Source of the DNA: Symsagittifera roscoffensis
Lineage: Eukaryota; Xenacoelomorpha; Acoela; Convolutidae
Reading direction: 5' to 3'
Length of the DNA: 64,000 bases
Assembly: GCF_963678635.1 (NCBI RefSeq)
Contig: NC_087065.1
Coordinates: 7,093,209-7,157,208, forward strand
Part shown: positions 29,634-41,250 of the stretch, one piece after another
Layout of the letters: each line of letters opens with the position of its first letter
Numbering within the stretch: position 1 is the stretch's first letter
Made by a program: the position numbers and the translations under genes
Notes under the pieces: model-generated
The model's input: only the letters and a program-made list of their open reading frames with translations
Database searches by the model: none
What the model was told of the DNA's origin: nothing

Positions 29634-29867
29634 TTATGTTTGCAAATGAAAATCTAAATTCATTGCTAGTAGTATTCTAAATATAAAAGTTTGTTCTGGC
29701 TTTTGCCGAACTATCATATAGCTATATGGCAAGTTTCTACTTTGTCGTATGTCGTCTCTGGTTCGAGGTCTTCTTCCAATTCCGGGTAGTTCTGTTATGG
29801 TTCGGAATATTGGCTCTGATCTATTGAGTCGTAGAGACATTTCGATTAAATTATTGTCGTATAACAT
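29634..29867 (-). CDS. Leader ORF (77 aa) just after the primer-binding site
   Basis: ATG at 29867, about 70-90 nt after the 5' LTR. The protein includes MSLRLNRSEPIFRTI and LPGIGRRPRTRDDIRQSR and ends FRILLAMNLDFHLQT. A same-length homologue is present in the second copy (58268-58501) with about six amino-acid differences and no indel. I do not recognise a family. It may be a regulatory upstream ORF, or a first exon donating an ATG to spliced subgenomic messages, which would help explain the ATG-less frame. Confidence 0.6.
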   Translation of the reverse strand: MLYDNNLIEMSLRLNRSEPIFRTITELPGIGRRPRTRDDIRQSRNLPYSYMIVRQKPEQTFIFRILLAMNLDFHLQT

Positions 29868-29934
29868 TTTGTAAATGTTTTTGTCTAATTTCTAATCTAT
29901 TTTGGTTAATTCTAAGCTATTAAGGTCTTGTTCG

Positions 29935-29952
29935 AGACTTATGGTCGCACCA
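29935..29952 (-). other. Primer-binding site candidate
   Basis: Two bases (TC) after the LTR end CA, the sense strand reads TGGTGCGACCATAAG, starting with TGG as expected for pairing to a tRNA CCA end. The same sequence follows the LTR of the second copy (58183). The next bases TCTCGAAC are complementary to a GTTCGAGA string typical of a tRNA T-loop, hinting at extended pairing. I cannot name the tRNA. Confidence 0.75.
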
Positions 29953-29954
29953 GA

Positions 29955-30364
29955 TGAGTTAGGATCGATGTGGTTAACTCATAGAGTAATTTCGGATAGG
30001 GTACACCGTCTGCTCGTCACGCTATCTTATTTTCGGCCGGATAGATTCGTGCAACTTCTTAGTCTAATACCGATCCTAATCTTACTCTTATACTATCTAG
30101 TCTCAGGTTGTTTAACTAGTCTCTGCTAGGCTCAATAGATCTAGGGTATACTGGTTTATTGCGGCTGCTGAAGTGCTCGGGAGAGTCCAACTAATTTCTA
30201 AGTTAAATTCAAATCTCTCTGGTGCTGAAATTACAAGTAACTTCAGCACTTACAAATAAGTGGGTTGTTAGTTAGATGGATCATGATTGGTTAATATTAA
30301 ATACTTTACATTGGTAAAACATTTAATTTATCCAATCATAAAATGTAGTTTAGATCAGGTTCCA
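29955..30364 (-). repeat. 5' LTR of the retroelement
   Basis: 410 bp, paired with 11440-11849. Begins TGGAACC at 30364 and ends AACTCA at 29955 (minus strand). Contains AATAAA at 30160-30155 and the GTGCTGAA stem-loop at 30222-30249. Its outer flank GTCC (30365-30368) duplicates the left flank. Confidence 0.95.
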
Positions 30365-30368
30365 GTCC

Positions 30369-31056
30369 ACTCACAATCTTTTTACATAAAAGATTAAAGG
30401 GTCACAATGAAGGTTCTAGCGATGGTAGGGTTTTTACTTGATAAGCAATTTTAGATAAAAGCAAGATTTTTATCCTCTGAACTTTTCAAAATGTTTCAGT
30501 TTTTTTTGCATTTTTTGTTATAATTTTGGAAGAAATCTTAACTTTATCTGATTTGGCATTTATCATACGTTGTTTATTCTTCTGGTTTTCTCATTTGAGA
30601 GAACTTTTGGTTTTTGTGTTTCAGGGAGAGACACAAACCTAAAGCAAAAAAATAGAAAAAAAATACATCGCAAAGCTGTTTGTCATACAATTCTATAGTA
30701 TCGAAAAAATGCTTATCATGCCATTTTTATACATTTTTTTATTCCAAGAGTTGTTTGGAATTGTCTGATAAACATTTTTCTATAGAATGGAGTTGTATGA
30801 TAAGCATTTTTGTCATCCCGGATTTTTGTGTGCGTAAGGATAATTATATTTTTTGAATTCATCGTGTTGCTAATGGCGTCAAGAATCGAATGTGGTAAAC
30901 ATTTTCAGCCAATCAGAATTCATTATTCATATTTTCGATGCCAATCAGTGCTAAATTTAGTGAATTTAGGACATTTTAAAGAGCGTTGATTGGTTAAAAA
31001 TTTTCGCGCATTCGGTCAATTGCGCATGAGCATCGCCTCCATGTGTCGGCGTTTAC
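30369..31056. other. Intron segment between exon 7 donor and the retroelement
   Basis: About 690 nt of AT-rich intron. Near 30680-30820 a cluster of AATGCTTATCATGC/GCATGATAAGCATT-like motifs occurs in both orientations, similar to those at 11190-11330 on the other side of the insertion. No gene seen. Confidence 0.6.
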
Positions 31057-31267
31057 CTTTGAATAGAAATGCTTCTTTGAAAACTGGATCCTGTGATCCG
31101 GTGACATCTTGCGTCTGCTGTTTCTGCTGTTTTCCAGGTACCAAACACACCTTGCAATATATTCTCAATTGTTCTTTTTGACTAGTCTTGAAGATGCCCC
31201 CCACATTCCTTGCTTTGATGATCTTCACCGTCACATTCTCAGCCTCGGACATATAGAGTAGACCAAC
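31057..31267 (-). CDS. Host tandem-C2 gene, exon 7: first half of C2A
   Basis: Acceptor TTGTTTAG, 211 coding bases, donor AAAG|GTAAAC. The translation begins VGLLYMSEAENVTVKIIKAR and includes QDPVFKEAFLFKG, the first half of a C2 domain with the conserved NPVF/E-F-F-type strand. The first calcium loop carries no Asp cluster, so this C2A is probably calcium-independent. Starts in phase 0 (from exon 6) and ends in phase 1, fitting exon 8 with a Gly codon across the 23.7-kb intron that holds the LTR element. The Pro-Lys-Gln-Gln-containing strand favours a synaptotagmin-14/16-like family over calcium-sensing synaptotagmins. Confidence 0.88.
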
Positions 31268-31424
31268 CTAAACAATGAATAGTGTGCAAAGATAGAACAA
31301 ATCTAAGCAGGGTGTGTGTGTGCGTGTGTGTGTGTTTGTTTGTGTTGTTTATGGGAAAGATAGAAAACTCATCATCATCTAACTTCAAGCGTTAATGATC
31401 GATTGTATTATGATTTTAGTACCA

Positions 31425-32110
31425 GTCTTGCTAAAATTGAGAAAAAATTGATTTTAATCAGTTAATAATAATCAATTATAACCTCTCTTTTTGAAATCAA
31501 AATATAATCAATCACAATAGATTTTAATCGGTATTAATTGATTATTAATCCATCTACTTTTCGATAAAATTCGAATGGATCAATTATAATAAAATATTTG
31601 TATCCCAATTTCAGATTCAAACGTTTTGCACAAAAAAATTTCTATACTCCATTATAATAAATTATAATTGATTATAATCCCTTTTTTGTCGATTTTGTCC
31701 TCGACCTTGAACCTGGATTGCTTATATTTTCTGCTTTTTTCAGGCGTTGGTTTATGTGAAAAATGAAAAAAAAATTGTTTTAAAAGTTTTCAAAGCAATT
31801 CAATTTATAACTTTTTTAAATTTCTTTTCCGTTAAAGTAGTTTCATGATGAACGTTTTGAGTTTTTTTAACCACCAAAATATCAGCACATTGCTTTAGGT
31901 TCATGGTTTATTTCAAAAATGCATTTTTCACCTACCGCTCTAATATGAAAGGATCTCTATGAAACTTTTGTTTCGTGGTACAGTTTTGCGTTCGGATAAC
32001 CAACGTGTGACAAGACATCTCACATTTAGAGATTTTAATATTGACAGAAACAAAATACCCATGGGATATAATTAAAATATTTTGTCATTTGGCGTGACAA
32101 AACTTCGGCA
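31425..32110 (+). repeat. AT-rich interspersed repeat, inverted partner of 3430-4095
   Basis: Same family as 3430-4095 but in opposite orientation, collinear over about 660 bp with moderate divergence. Rich in ATTATAATTGATTA motifs; no coding capacity or terminal repeats recognised. Lies upstream of exon 7 in host sense. The sequence from 32111 to about 32790 shows no gene. Confidence 0.65.
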
Positions 32111-32794
32111 AAATAAAGATTATAAATGAATATAACCGATATAATTGAACTGAAAAAACCAATCAACAGCCGGGAAACTATGCATTTAGGTCTCCAATGT
32201 GCCAAAACTTTTCAGTTGATAACATAGTACGTATAATTTTTATTTGATTGATATAATCCTTATGTGGTAGTAATTAATTCCGTATCAAATATTGTTACTT
32301 CGCAAAAAAAAACATTGAAAAAAATTGGTTCGAAAAATTAATATGAAAACTCAAGTTTAGTATGAGTGGTCACCTAGTTGTTGCTGAAAAATGGACCCAC
32401 TGGCCCACAAATTGGGCTCATTCATCACCTTCCATAGCGAATCAGGGACCAAAAATGGTTGCATTCAGTCCCTATTGTAGAAAAACAGTTTCTCTGAGGA
32501 CTCGAGTCACATCGATTTATGTGCTACATCTGATCTACCTATCATCAGCGTTAGTCTTTGTTTTGGTTTATTTATATTAGAATTAGAAAACTTAAGGGCC
32601 CAATTTGCTAAATTTTGCCGTATTGCCCAATTGATCCAATTCAGCTCCTTTTTTCAAAAGTAGGGCATCTTCAGTCCATTTTGGAAAGGGCAAGTTCATT
32701 CATCAGCATACTGAAAAATTGGGGGCCAAAAATTCGGCAGAGTTTTTTTAAAAAAAATTGCGCTCATTCAGTTCTTCTCTGTCCTCTCGCTCTT

Positions 32795-32804
32795 CTTTTC
32801 TTCT

Positions 32805-32836
<32 letters not shown>

Positions 32837-32942
32837 ACTTTCAGTCTCTCTCTCGCTCTCGCTCTCTCTCTCTCTCCTTCTCTCTCTAGTGTTTGTGTGT
32901 TTGTGGTTTTGTTTTGTGTGTGTGTGTTATGTAGGTTTGTGT
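32795..32942. repeat. TTTC and CT microsatellite leading into the GTAT tract
   Basis: A run of TTTC units, then CTCT/CGCT-rich sequence, then GTGT-rich sequence. Forms the left shoulder of the large tetranucleotide repeat. Confidence 0.85.
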
Positions 32943-34973
32943 GTGTATGTATGTATGTATGTATGTATGTATGTATGTATGTATGTATGTATGTATGTAT
33001 GTATGTATGTATGTATGTATGTATGTATGTATGTATGTATGTATGTATGTATGTATGTATGTATGTATGTATGTATGTATGTATGTATGTATGTATGTAT
33101 GTATGTATGTATGTATGTATGTATGTATGTATGTATGTATGTATGTATGTATGTATGTATGTATGTATGTATGTATGTATGTATGTATGTATGTATGTAT
33201 GTATGTATGTATGTATGTATGTATGTATGTATGTATGTATGTATGTATGTATGTATGTATGTATGTATGTATGTATGTATGTATGTATGTATGTATGTAT
33301 GTATGTATGTATGTATGTATGTATGTATGTATGTATGTATGTATGTATGTATGTATGTATGTATGTATGTATGTATGTATGTATGTATGTATGTATGTAT
33401 GTATGTATGTATGTATGTATGTATGTATGTATGTATGTATGTATGTATGTATGTATGTATGTATGTATGTATGTATGTATGTATGTATGTATGTATGTAT
33501 GTATGTATGTATGTATGTATGTATGTATGTATGTATGTATGTATGTATGTATGTATGTATGTATGTATGTATGTATGTATGTATGTATGTATGTATGTAT
33601 GTATGTATGTATGTATGTATGTATGTATGTATGTATGTATGTATGTATGTATGTATGTATGTATGTATGTATGTATGTATGTATGTATGTATGTATGTAT
33701 GTATGTATGTATGTATGTATGTATGTATGTATGTATGTATGTATGTATGTATGTATGTATGTATGTATGTATGTATGTATGTATGTATGTATGTATGTAT
33801 GTATGTATGTATGTATGTATGTATGTATGTATGTATGTATGTATGTATGTATGTATGTATGTATGTATGTATGTATGTATGTATGTATGTATGTATGTAT
33901 GTATGTATGTATGTATGTATGTATGTATGTATGTATGTATGTATGTATGTATGTATGTATGTATGTATGTATGTATGTATGTATGTATGTATGTATGTAT
34001 GTATGTATGTATGTATGTATGTATGTATGTATGTATGTATGTATGTATGTATGTATGTATGTATGTATGTATGTATGTATGTATGTATGTATGTATGTAT
34101 GTATGTATGTATGTATGTATGTATGTATGTATGTATGTATGTATGTATGTATGTATGTATGTATGTATGTATGTATGTATGTATGTATGTATGTATGTAT
34201 GTATGTATGTATGTATGTATGTATGTATGTATGTATGTATGTATGTATGTATGTATGTATGTATGTATGTATGTATGTATGTATGTATGTATGTATGTAT
34301 GTATGTATGTATGTATGTATGTATGTATGTATGTATGTATGTATGTATGTATGTATGTATGTATGTATGTATGTATGTATGTATGTATGTATGTATGTAT
34401 GTATGTATGTATGTATGTATGTATGTATGTATGTATGTATGTATGTATGTATGTATGTATGTATGTATGTATGTATGTATGTATGTATGTATGTATGTAT
34501 GTATGTATGTATGTATGTATGTATGTATGTATGTATGTATGTATGTATGTATGTATGTATGTATGTATGTATGTATGTATGTATGTATGTATGTATGTAT
34601 GTATGTATGTATGTATGTATGTATGTATGTATGTATGTATGTATGTATGTATGTATGTATGTATGTATGTATGTATGTATGTATGTATGTATGTATGTAT
34701 GTATGTATGTATGTATGTATGTATGTATGTATGTATGTATGTATGTATGTATGTATGTATGTATGTATGTATGTATGTATGTATGTATGTATGTATGTAT
34801 GTATGTATGTATGTATGTATGTATGTATGTATGTATGTATGTATGTATGTATGTATGTATGTATGTATGTATGTATGTATGTATGTATGTATGTATGTAT
34901 GTATGTATGTATGTATGTATGTATGTATGTATGTATGTATGTATGTATGTATGTATGTATGTATGTATGTATG
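32943..34973. repeat. Perfect GTAT tetranucleotide microsatellite, about 2.03 kb
   Basis: About 507 uninterrupted GTAT units with no base deviation visible, followed by GTGTGT at 34974-35006. Because the unit contains no stop in any frame, all plus-strand frames appear open (repeating Val-Cys-Met-Tyr); these are artefacts, not genes. The complete lack of interruptions means either a very recent expansion or an assembly or polishing effect. Confidence 0.97.
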
Positions 34974-36328
34974 AGTGTGTGTGTGTGTGTGTGTGCGTGT
35001 GTGTGTGAGTGTTTTTCTAGATTTTCGTTCTCAAACTTTTTTTGCTGAAATCCTGGTGTTTTACGACCAGGTGTTAGGAAATCAATAATTTTTGGCTTTG
35101 TGTCTAACGTTACTGCAGGCTCTTATCTGGCAATTCTTTTGCTGTGGCTTTTTGAAGCTTAACTATTTAGACACGACGCAAGTTGCGGAGATTATTCGAA
35201 ATCACCCAGCAGGTAATTGACCTGGTGTTAATGGTGGATATCTGCATGAAGATATTGGCGCATTGTTTTGTTTTTTCAATATTGTGGCACCAGTTTTCGC
35301 TTCCAGAGTTCCAATTATTTTTCACCTCGATTCTCGGTTTTGCTTTTCCTCAAATTGTTCCGGCGGTGGCGTCTTCTGATTGCTATCTTTTCATTTTGAT
35401 GCTGTTTTTGTTTCAGATCCCGAAATTGTAGGCTACACGATACTTCCTGTTTTAAATTACGATCTGTTATTGTGCAGGTTTGGAATTTCTTCTTTCATTC
35501 TGGTGGTTATCCGGCTGTAAAATATCCGGTCTGTTTGTGTTCCAACAATGTCGCTGCGGTGTGCTCCTTCTATTGTTTGGGTCTGCAGTTATTCATTTAT
35601 AGTTGACACTTTCCTCTCTGAACTTGGTTTTTCTTGTTTTTTCAATCACTCTCTGTCAACTGTGATGGCATGGATGTAATGTCTGCTTGTCATTTGCTCC
35701 CTTTTTGCTTTTTTTTTGGTTCTGTGCTGTTTTCTCATATCGAGATTGCCTTTTTGCTTTCTTTGTACACTTCTTTTTTCAAAGTACCTCCGACAAAGAT
35801 GCCGTTAGATTGTGGATGTCTTGTAAACTTTTCTGTGAGTAGTCTTGCTAGATTTCGTGGACATTTTAGAGGTGATCTACAGGCGGTTCTCGTCTTCAGA
35901 TGATAAATTTGTCTTGGTTATGTTCGAACTGAGTCTGGGTCTTCTTTGAACTGAGAATCTACATTGATTTGAGTCTAGGTCATGTACTGCTTCTGCCGTC
36001 ATTGGAAGTCTCTATGGATTCTTGCAACCGATGGTGCTAAATAAATGCTGTAGATCTAGATGGGCTGATAGCAGGACCCTTACATCTTTCAAAAGCAGTC
36101 CAATCCTGAAGCTGAGCTGGTGTCGCATATTGTATCGCAACTTGTGACACTTGAACTCTAGTTTCAGGTGTACCACACAGCCTGACCAATTTCGGCTGCA
36201 ATTGTGGTACGACGTGTAAGTTCTAGACGCAAAAAAACGGCCTAGAGTCCAATAAAGAAGGCTTTGCTCAACAAAACAACCTACTCTGGAATTTGGGGAG
36301 ATAGTACAAATGGACTATCCTCAACAGG

Positions 36329-36607
36329 CAGTGGCGTGCGCAGAATTTTTTTAGGGGGGGGGGCGGTTTTTCGAAAAAACTTGAAAAGTTTGCGGACCTT
36401 TGTTTTTAGGTCGACCAATTTGATTTTCAAAATTAGTTATATTGGCGCCAGAGGCACCTTTAGAAAAATTTTGAAGTTGGTCGGCCGAAAATGGATTTTG
36501 TAAAATTATACCAAAGGGGAGACCCTTTGGAAAACTTTTGCAACCAGAATTGAGGGGAGGTGAACGGCCGCCCCCCCCCCGCACCCCATCCCCTCGGCAC
36601 ACTACTG
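36329..36607. mobile_element. hAT-like MITE with poly-G/poly-C subterminal runs
   Basis: Begins CAGTGGCGTGCGCAG and ends near CGGCACACTACTG, imperfect terminal inverted repeats. It has a G run inside the left end and a C run inside the right end. The interior shares GCACCTTTAGAAAAATTTTG and GTTGGTCGGCC with the MITE at 8009-8433. No clear 8-bp target duplication is visible, so the exact ends are uncertain. Confidence 0.6.
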
Positions 36608-39600
36608 TGATTATATATTGTATAATAGTGACTCTGCGCATACTTGGTGCATTCCAGTCCTTTGTTTGAACAAAATACTCCACCGAAGGTTTCGTATTCT
36701 TAAACTTTTTTTTGCAGCAGCTGAAATTAGAGGAGCTGCCGTCGAGCTTTTTGAGAAAATTTATTCATCTCGTCGCAGTGAGTTTTCATCCTGTGGAATT
36801 CTTGTTGTGTTCTTGTGGAATTAGTCATGGTCGGCGTCCTAAGTTTTGTGACCACCAGATGATGGGTCGTTGTTATAGGTTAATTTGGTTCAAGAAAACT
36901 TTTTTGTTGTCCTAATGACTGAGTATTGGCTTTTTTAGCGTTTTTGTTTCGGAAATTTGGTGGCGTCCCTTTGTTTTAGTAATTGCCCAGTTCTAGTCAT
37001 CAAGAAATTTTTGCCAAGATCTTGCAGAATCTTGAAGATTTATCAAAAATAGCAATGAATCTTTGTAACATTTCTGTATTTTATCAGGTTTTAAGCAGTC
37101 CAAAATTGCTGACTTCATCCTCAAAAAGTTGTATGATGGCTCTGCAGCTCATTAAGCAAATTTGAATTTTTCGATAAGTCTTGCAAAAAACCTCAGTTTT
37201 TTCACTTTTTTCGAACATTCTTCAAGATCTTGAAAAACAATCCATGAAAAATAACTATAGTTTTGAAATACAATTGTTACAAATTTTAACACAGAGGCGA
37301 AGCTGCGCTTTGCAAGCACAAGCGAGGAAAATCCAAAAAAGAGCTCTCAACGGGAAAAACGAAATGAAATCAGTATAAGATTAGAAATACACCTTGAAAC
37401 CTTTTTTGAGATTAGAAGTATCATGTTCTCACATCTGTCCCCCGCCCGCTTGTAGTTTTACTAATACTAGCCACCAATAAACAGCTACAGTTTCTATCAA
37501 ATCACCAATGTTATGCAAGAAAAATTCGACCAAAAATATAACAACCTAAATGTTCCGGATATGAAAACCGACCAGTTGATTAGATGTCTCACGGCAGCTT
37601 GGAAGTAAGCTAGTAATGCTGGGTATACCCGTTCCAATCTTTATAATCATATATTATATGGTCCGCAAATACGAAATTTTTAAGATTTCAAAAAATCGAC
37701 TCCACACTAAATCCTAGTGTTTCTCTGCTTAAGTAGGGGAGTAAAGGCCTTTTCAAAGTAAAAAACTACCACTTGTTCTTTCAATTGAAGTCTTTGTCTC
37801 GGATTTGGCTGGGTTGTTTCCGAAAAAAAATTAGAAAAATAATCAAAAATTTAATTGAAAATTCAAAAAATTGACTTTTCCTAAGCCCATGAACTTTTCT
37901 CATCTAAAGCATGGGAATAGCTTCTGCTTTCCACAGCCGGATTTTTGTAGGTTGAACCCTTAATATCATATTTAGCAAAAAAAATTCAAGAATAGTGACG
38001 TTAAAACGGTATAAATTTAGAAAAAGTGTTTTTCCGAAGTCCATATCAGCTTCTCGACAAAAATACGGCTAAACAGATGATGCTGGGAAAATCTAGGCAC
38101 CACGTTAGTTTTATATTAACTATCAACCTCAGAGTCAGCAGATTAGTTTTTTTAAAAAGAATAATTTTCCAAAAACCGGGCAAAATTTCAAAAATTTTCA
38201 TAATTGCTTGCGCTGGTAAGATTTGAATAACTGATTTTTCTCCTTCCCTTAACCCTTAATCGCCGTTCTGGCAGGGTACTTTTTGAGAGATGTCAAAAAG
38301 TTTTAAACATAACTAAAATGTCAAAAAATGGGCTGGCCGGGGCCATAATTTTTTTAACCGAATTTAGGAATTAACTACTTGAGAAAATGGCATCCCCGTA
38401 ACTGTTCATTTGATTGAAATCTTCAACTCACATTGTGCATTTAATTTTTAATGAAAAGATAAAAATCAAATAATAGTCAAGTCCCCCTACTGAACTTTTC
38501 GAATGTTGTGAGTTGTGAGATAAAATGAAAAGATACTAGCCAAATATGCAGGCAGATAGAAGAGTAGCCGGTTTTTCAATTGTTACCATTTATTTGGAAA
38601 TCAGTTCTGTAGTTTTTGGAAAAAAAACTAACTTCTGCGACTTCATTTAGTTTTGTGGATGAATATAAACTGGTTTTGGTTTTTGCTTGAGCCTTTTATG
38701 GCAAACCATTTTTGGTTTTTTAATTTTTCACATGCCTTTTTAATCAATTTATTTAGGTAGGGCCACCGCTGATTCCTGTTCCTGCTTTCGGTTTAATCAA
38801 TAGTGTTTTTAATCCAAAATTTTTTCAGCGGCCGTAACTGGAGCGTCGGTCCTTCTGTAGCGTCTTCAATCCTGATGCGTTCATTAAAGTAGCAAAAAAG
38901 GATCGCGCTTATTTAAGGGTTGCAGTCTTTTTTCTGGATTTTCATTTGTACATTTATAAAGTTAACAGTTTTTTGAGCGGCAGGTTTTTCGGAAGTTTTC
39001 TTTATTGGTGTGTTTTTTGTTATTGTGAGGCCTAGTGCTTGTAAACTTCTTGCCTACCAGAATTTTTTCCGCCAAATTTAAGACTTATATAATCTATGCG
39101 CCGGTTCACTATGAAAACTATCAATAGCTATACAAAATTACCAAGCAATCGTGATGAAACAGTTTTTTTTTATTTCAGCATTCCACTAATTAACATAACT
39201 TGTCCTCGTTTTAATTCCTGCCTGCATGCCCCTAAAGTTGTGCGTGCTTCTGGTAGTAGTTTTCCTGATATGTTTTTTTGAGCTTATTTGTTGTGAAATT
39301 ATTTCATACCTAATCGTCTTCACCATCTCTTCAACCGGTTTGGGATCCTAAACCTACAAGTTTGTGCGCAACTGATTGGTCCATAACAAAAGATTTCTCT
39401 GTTTCCTGTTGTTTCTTATACCTCCATTTTTTCCCACAAATTTGGTCTTGACTATTTTTGAGCTTCTTTTTTAGTGTCTGCACGCAGCTAAGAAAAGTGA
39501 AAAAAAATCAATTATAATGTTTTTTTGTGGTTGGTCCAAAATGTTTTCAATAGAATTGATTCCCATTTTGTCATCAGGCAACAAAATGGAATAAAACAAA

Positions 39601-40559
39601 AAATTATAATCGAATGTTTTAATCAAATACAAAAAAAAATATTTAATTCAACTGGCATTTTCGCCCTTTTACCCCTCAGCCCCATCAACATTTTCCCTGA
39701 GTAAAAATGTGACAAACAAAAATCAAAGTTGCTCAGAAAAATCATATTGGAATTGAACGACAAGTAATCAACTTTAATTTAAATTGTGCAAACAACTTTA
39801 TATGCGTTTATTTCGCATCTCAATAGAATGGAAAAAAATTGATTATAAGGGAGCTTTATTATTTTTATCTATAAAAGTGAAAATAAACAATCATAATTGA
39901 TTTGTAGGTGATTTCAATGCTTTATTAAATAAAAGCAACATAATACAATTTGAACTGAGTGTAGTAGACTAATTTTCGCTTTTATAGACATTGACAAAAA
40001 ATCAAAGTTAAGTTGTTTTTATCCGTGGAACTCCAATGCGAGTGACGTTTTTTGAGCACTTCAAACGAATGGCGCACTTTTTTGTGCCTTTTCCATTTGC
40101 CTTTTTTCATTTTTTTCTTAACTTTCGTCAACAATTTAACTGGTTCAGTTTTCGACAACAGCTAATATATAATTGCTTTTAATCATCGCAATGGAAAAAA
40201 ATAAATCGGTAACAAGGACGCAGTGAAAAAATTGAAAACTTCAACCAATATTTCAGAACTAGTATGTTTGATTTTATAAGAAAATTTTGGGTAACTCAAA
40301 CATCGGCTATAAGAAAATCTTGGAATGTAGAATCTTCCCTGTATAAAATACTAATTTTCAAACTTAATTCTTTTTGTTCCGACTTTTTGAAAAATGGGGA
40401 GGAGTTTTGTATTCGTGGGTGTGTTTTAGTTTTTTCTTTATTCTTTTTTGTTTTCCACGCAAAACTTTTAACTATAAAAAATCCTCGGATTGAGTTGAGT
40501 GATATATCAGATTGAAGCTATTTCAGGGTTAAAAAATCGATTTGAAAATTTTGATTTTT

Positions 40560-41250
40560 TGTCCAATTTCGAGAGAGCAAGGAGGCTTACAATAGTTTAT
40601 TTTAATAGCTCAAGAGTTTACAATTGCTTATTTTTACTCGACTAAAATTAGTTTTTAGAATGTTTTAGAGCCTATTTGGAATCAAAAACGCCAAAACTTC
40701 AAAAAATTACCATAAACTTTTTTTACTTATTATCGATGACTAACGAAAATGCTGAAGCTCAATTTTTTTAATTTGGATCTTTTTATAACATTACGCAGAA
40801 AATGACTAGGATTTGAAAAAAAAATTTGCAAAGCGAGCAAGCGAGAAGCTTAGGCCATTAACTTTTTATTTAAGACTTGAACATTTATTTTACTACAGAT
40901 AAATTAGTTGTAGAAACTTCTCGTGCCAAAATATAAAAAAAATTGACAAAAAACTTTCTTAAGAAAATAGTGCTATCATTTTCTGTCGTTTTCTTAGTCA
41001 TTTTTCACTACTCTGTTACCAGGGCGCCCATTTTACTATTCCTGTAGCATTTAGTTAAACTTCAAGCTTCACCCATGATCGTTTTATCACACCACGCAAA
41101 AAGAAACGACACCAGTTTGAATAAAAAAGTCAGTTTTGGTTTTTTTTTCCAAGAACTTGGTCGGGAAAAACTGGGCAATTTGCACAACAATCGGCTCACT
41201 TTTTTTCCGACACGCCAATGTTTAGATTGCAACACTTTTTAATGAAATAA
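40560..41250 (-). repeat. Interspersed repeat, inverted relative of 49780-50340 and 51760-52380
   Basis: In reverse complement it resembles the two downstream copies: GCTATTA/GCCTACAATAG-type segments, an ACTCGAGTAAAA-like stretch and a CACACCACGCAAAAA segment in the same order. Divergent and AT-rich, with no coding capacity. Confidence 0.45.

Larger units (their letters stand above)
11440..30364 (-). mobile_element. Complete 18.9-kb env-bearing Ty3/gypsy-type LTR retroelement
   Basis: Two 410-bp LTRs bound the element in direct orientation, and GTCC occurs immediately outside both (11436-11439 and 30365-30368), a 4-bp target duplication typical of Ty3/gypsy integrases. LTRs start TGGAACC and end AACTCA (minus strand). 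Order: leader ORF, ORF0, Gag-Pol, two small hydrophobic ORFs, an ATG-less ORF, env-like ORF with an internal TGA, and a 601-residue ORF. LTR identity is nearly complete and Gag-Pol is intact, so insertion is recent. The length is far above the 5-9 kb usual for the family because of the leader and about 8 kb of sequence after pol. It sits in the host intron splitting C2A, same sense as the gene. Confidence 0.95.

Noticed and set aside
11440-30364. Assignment to the giant Burro elements of planarians
   Set aside because: Size and accessory sequence are suggestive, but I cannot verify relationship without an RT tree, and host introns here are unlike what I expect of planarians.
32615-35048. Open frames of 677-797 codons made of Val-Cys-Met-Tyr repeats
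   Set aside because: Pure translation of the GTAT microsatellite, which contains no stop in any frame.
36351-36683. 110-codon minus frame through a MITE
   Set aside because: Consists of MITE interior and poly-C translation (Pro/Gly runs); no domain.
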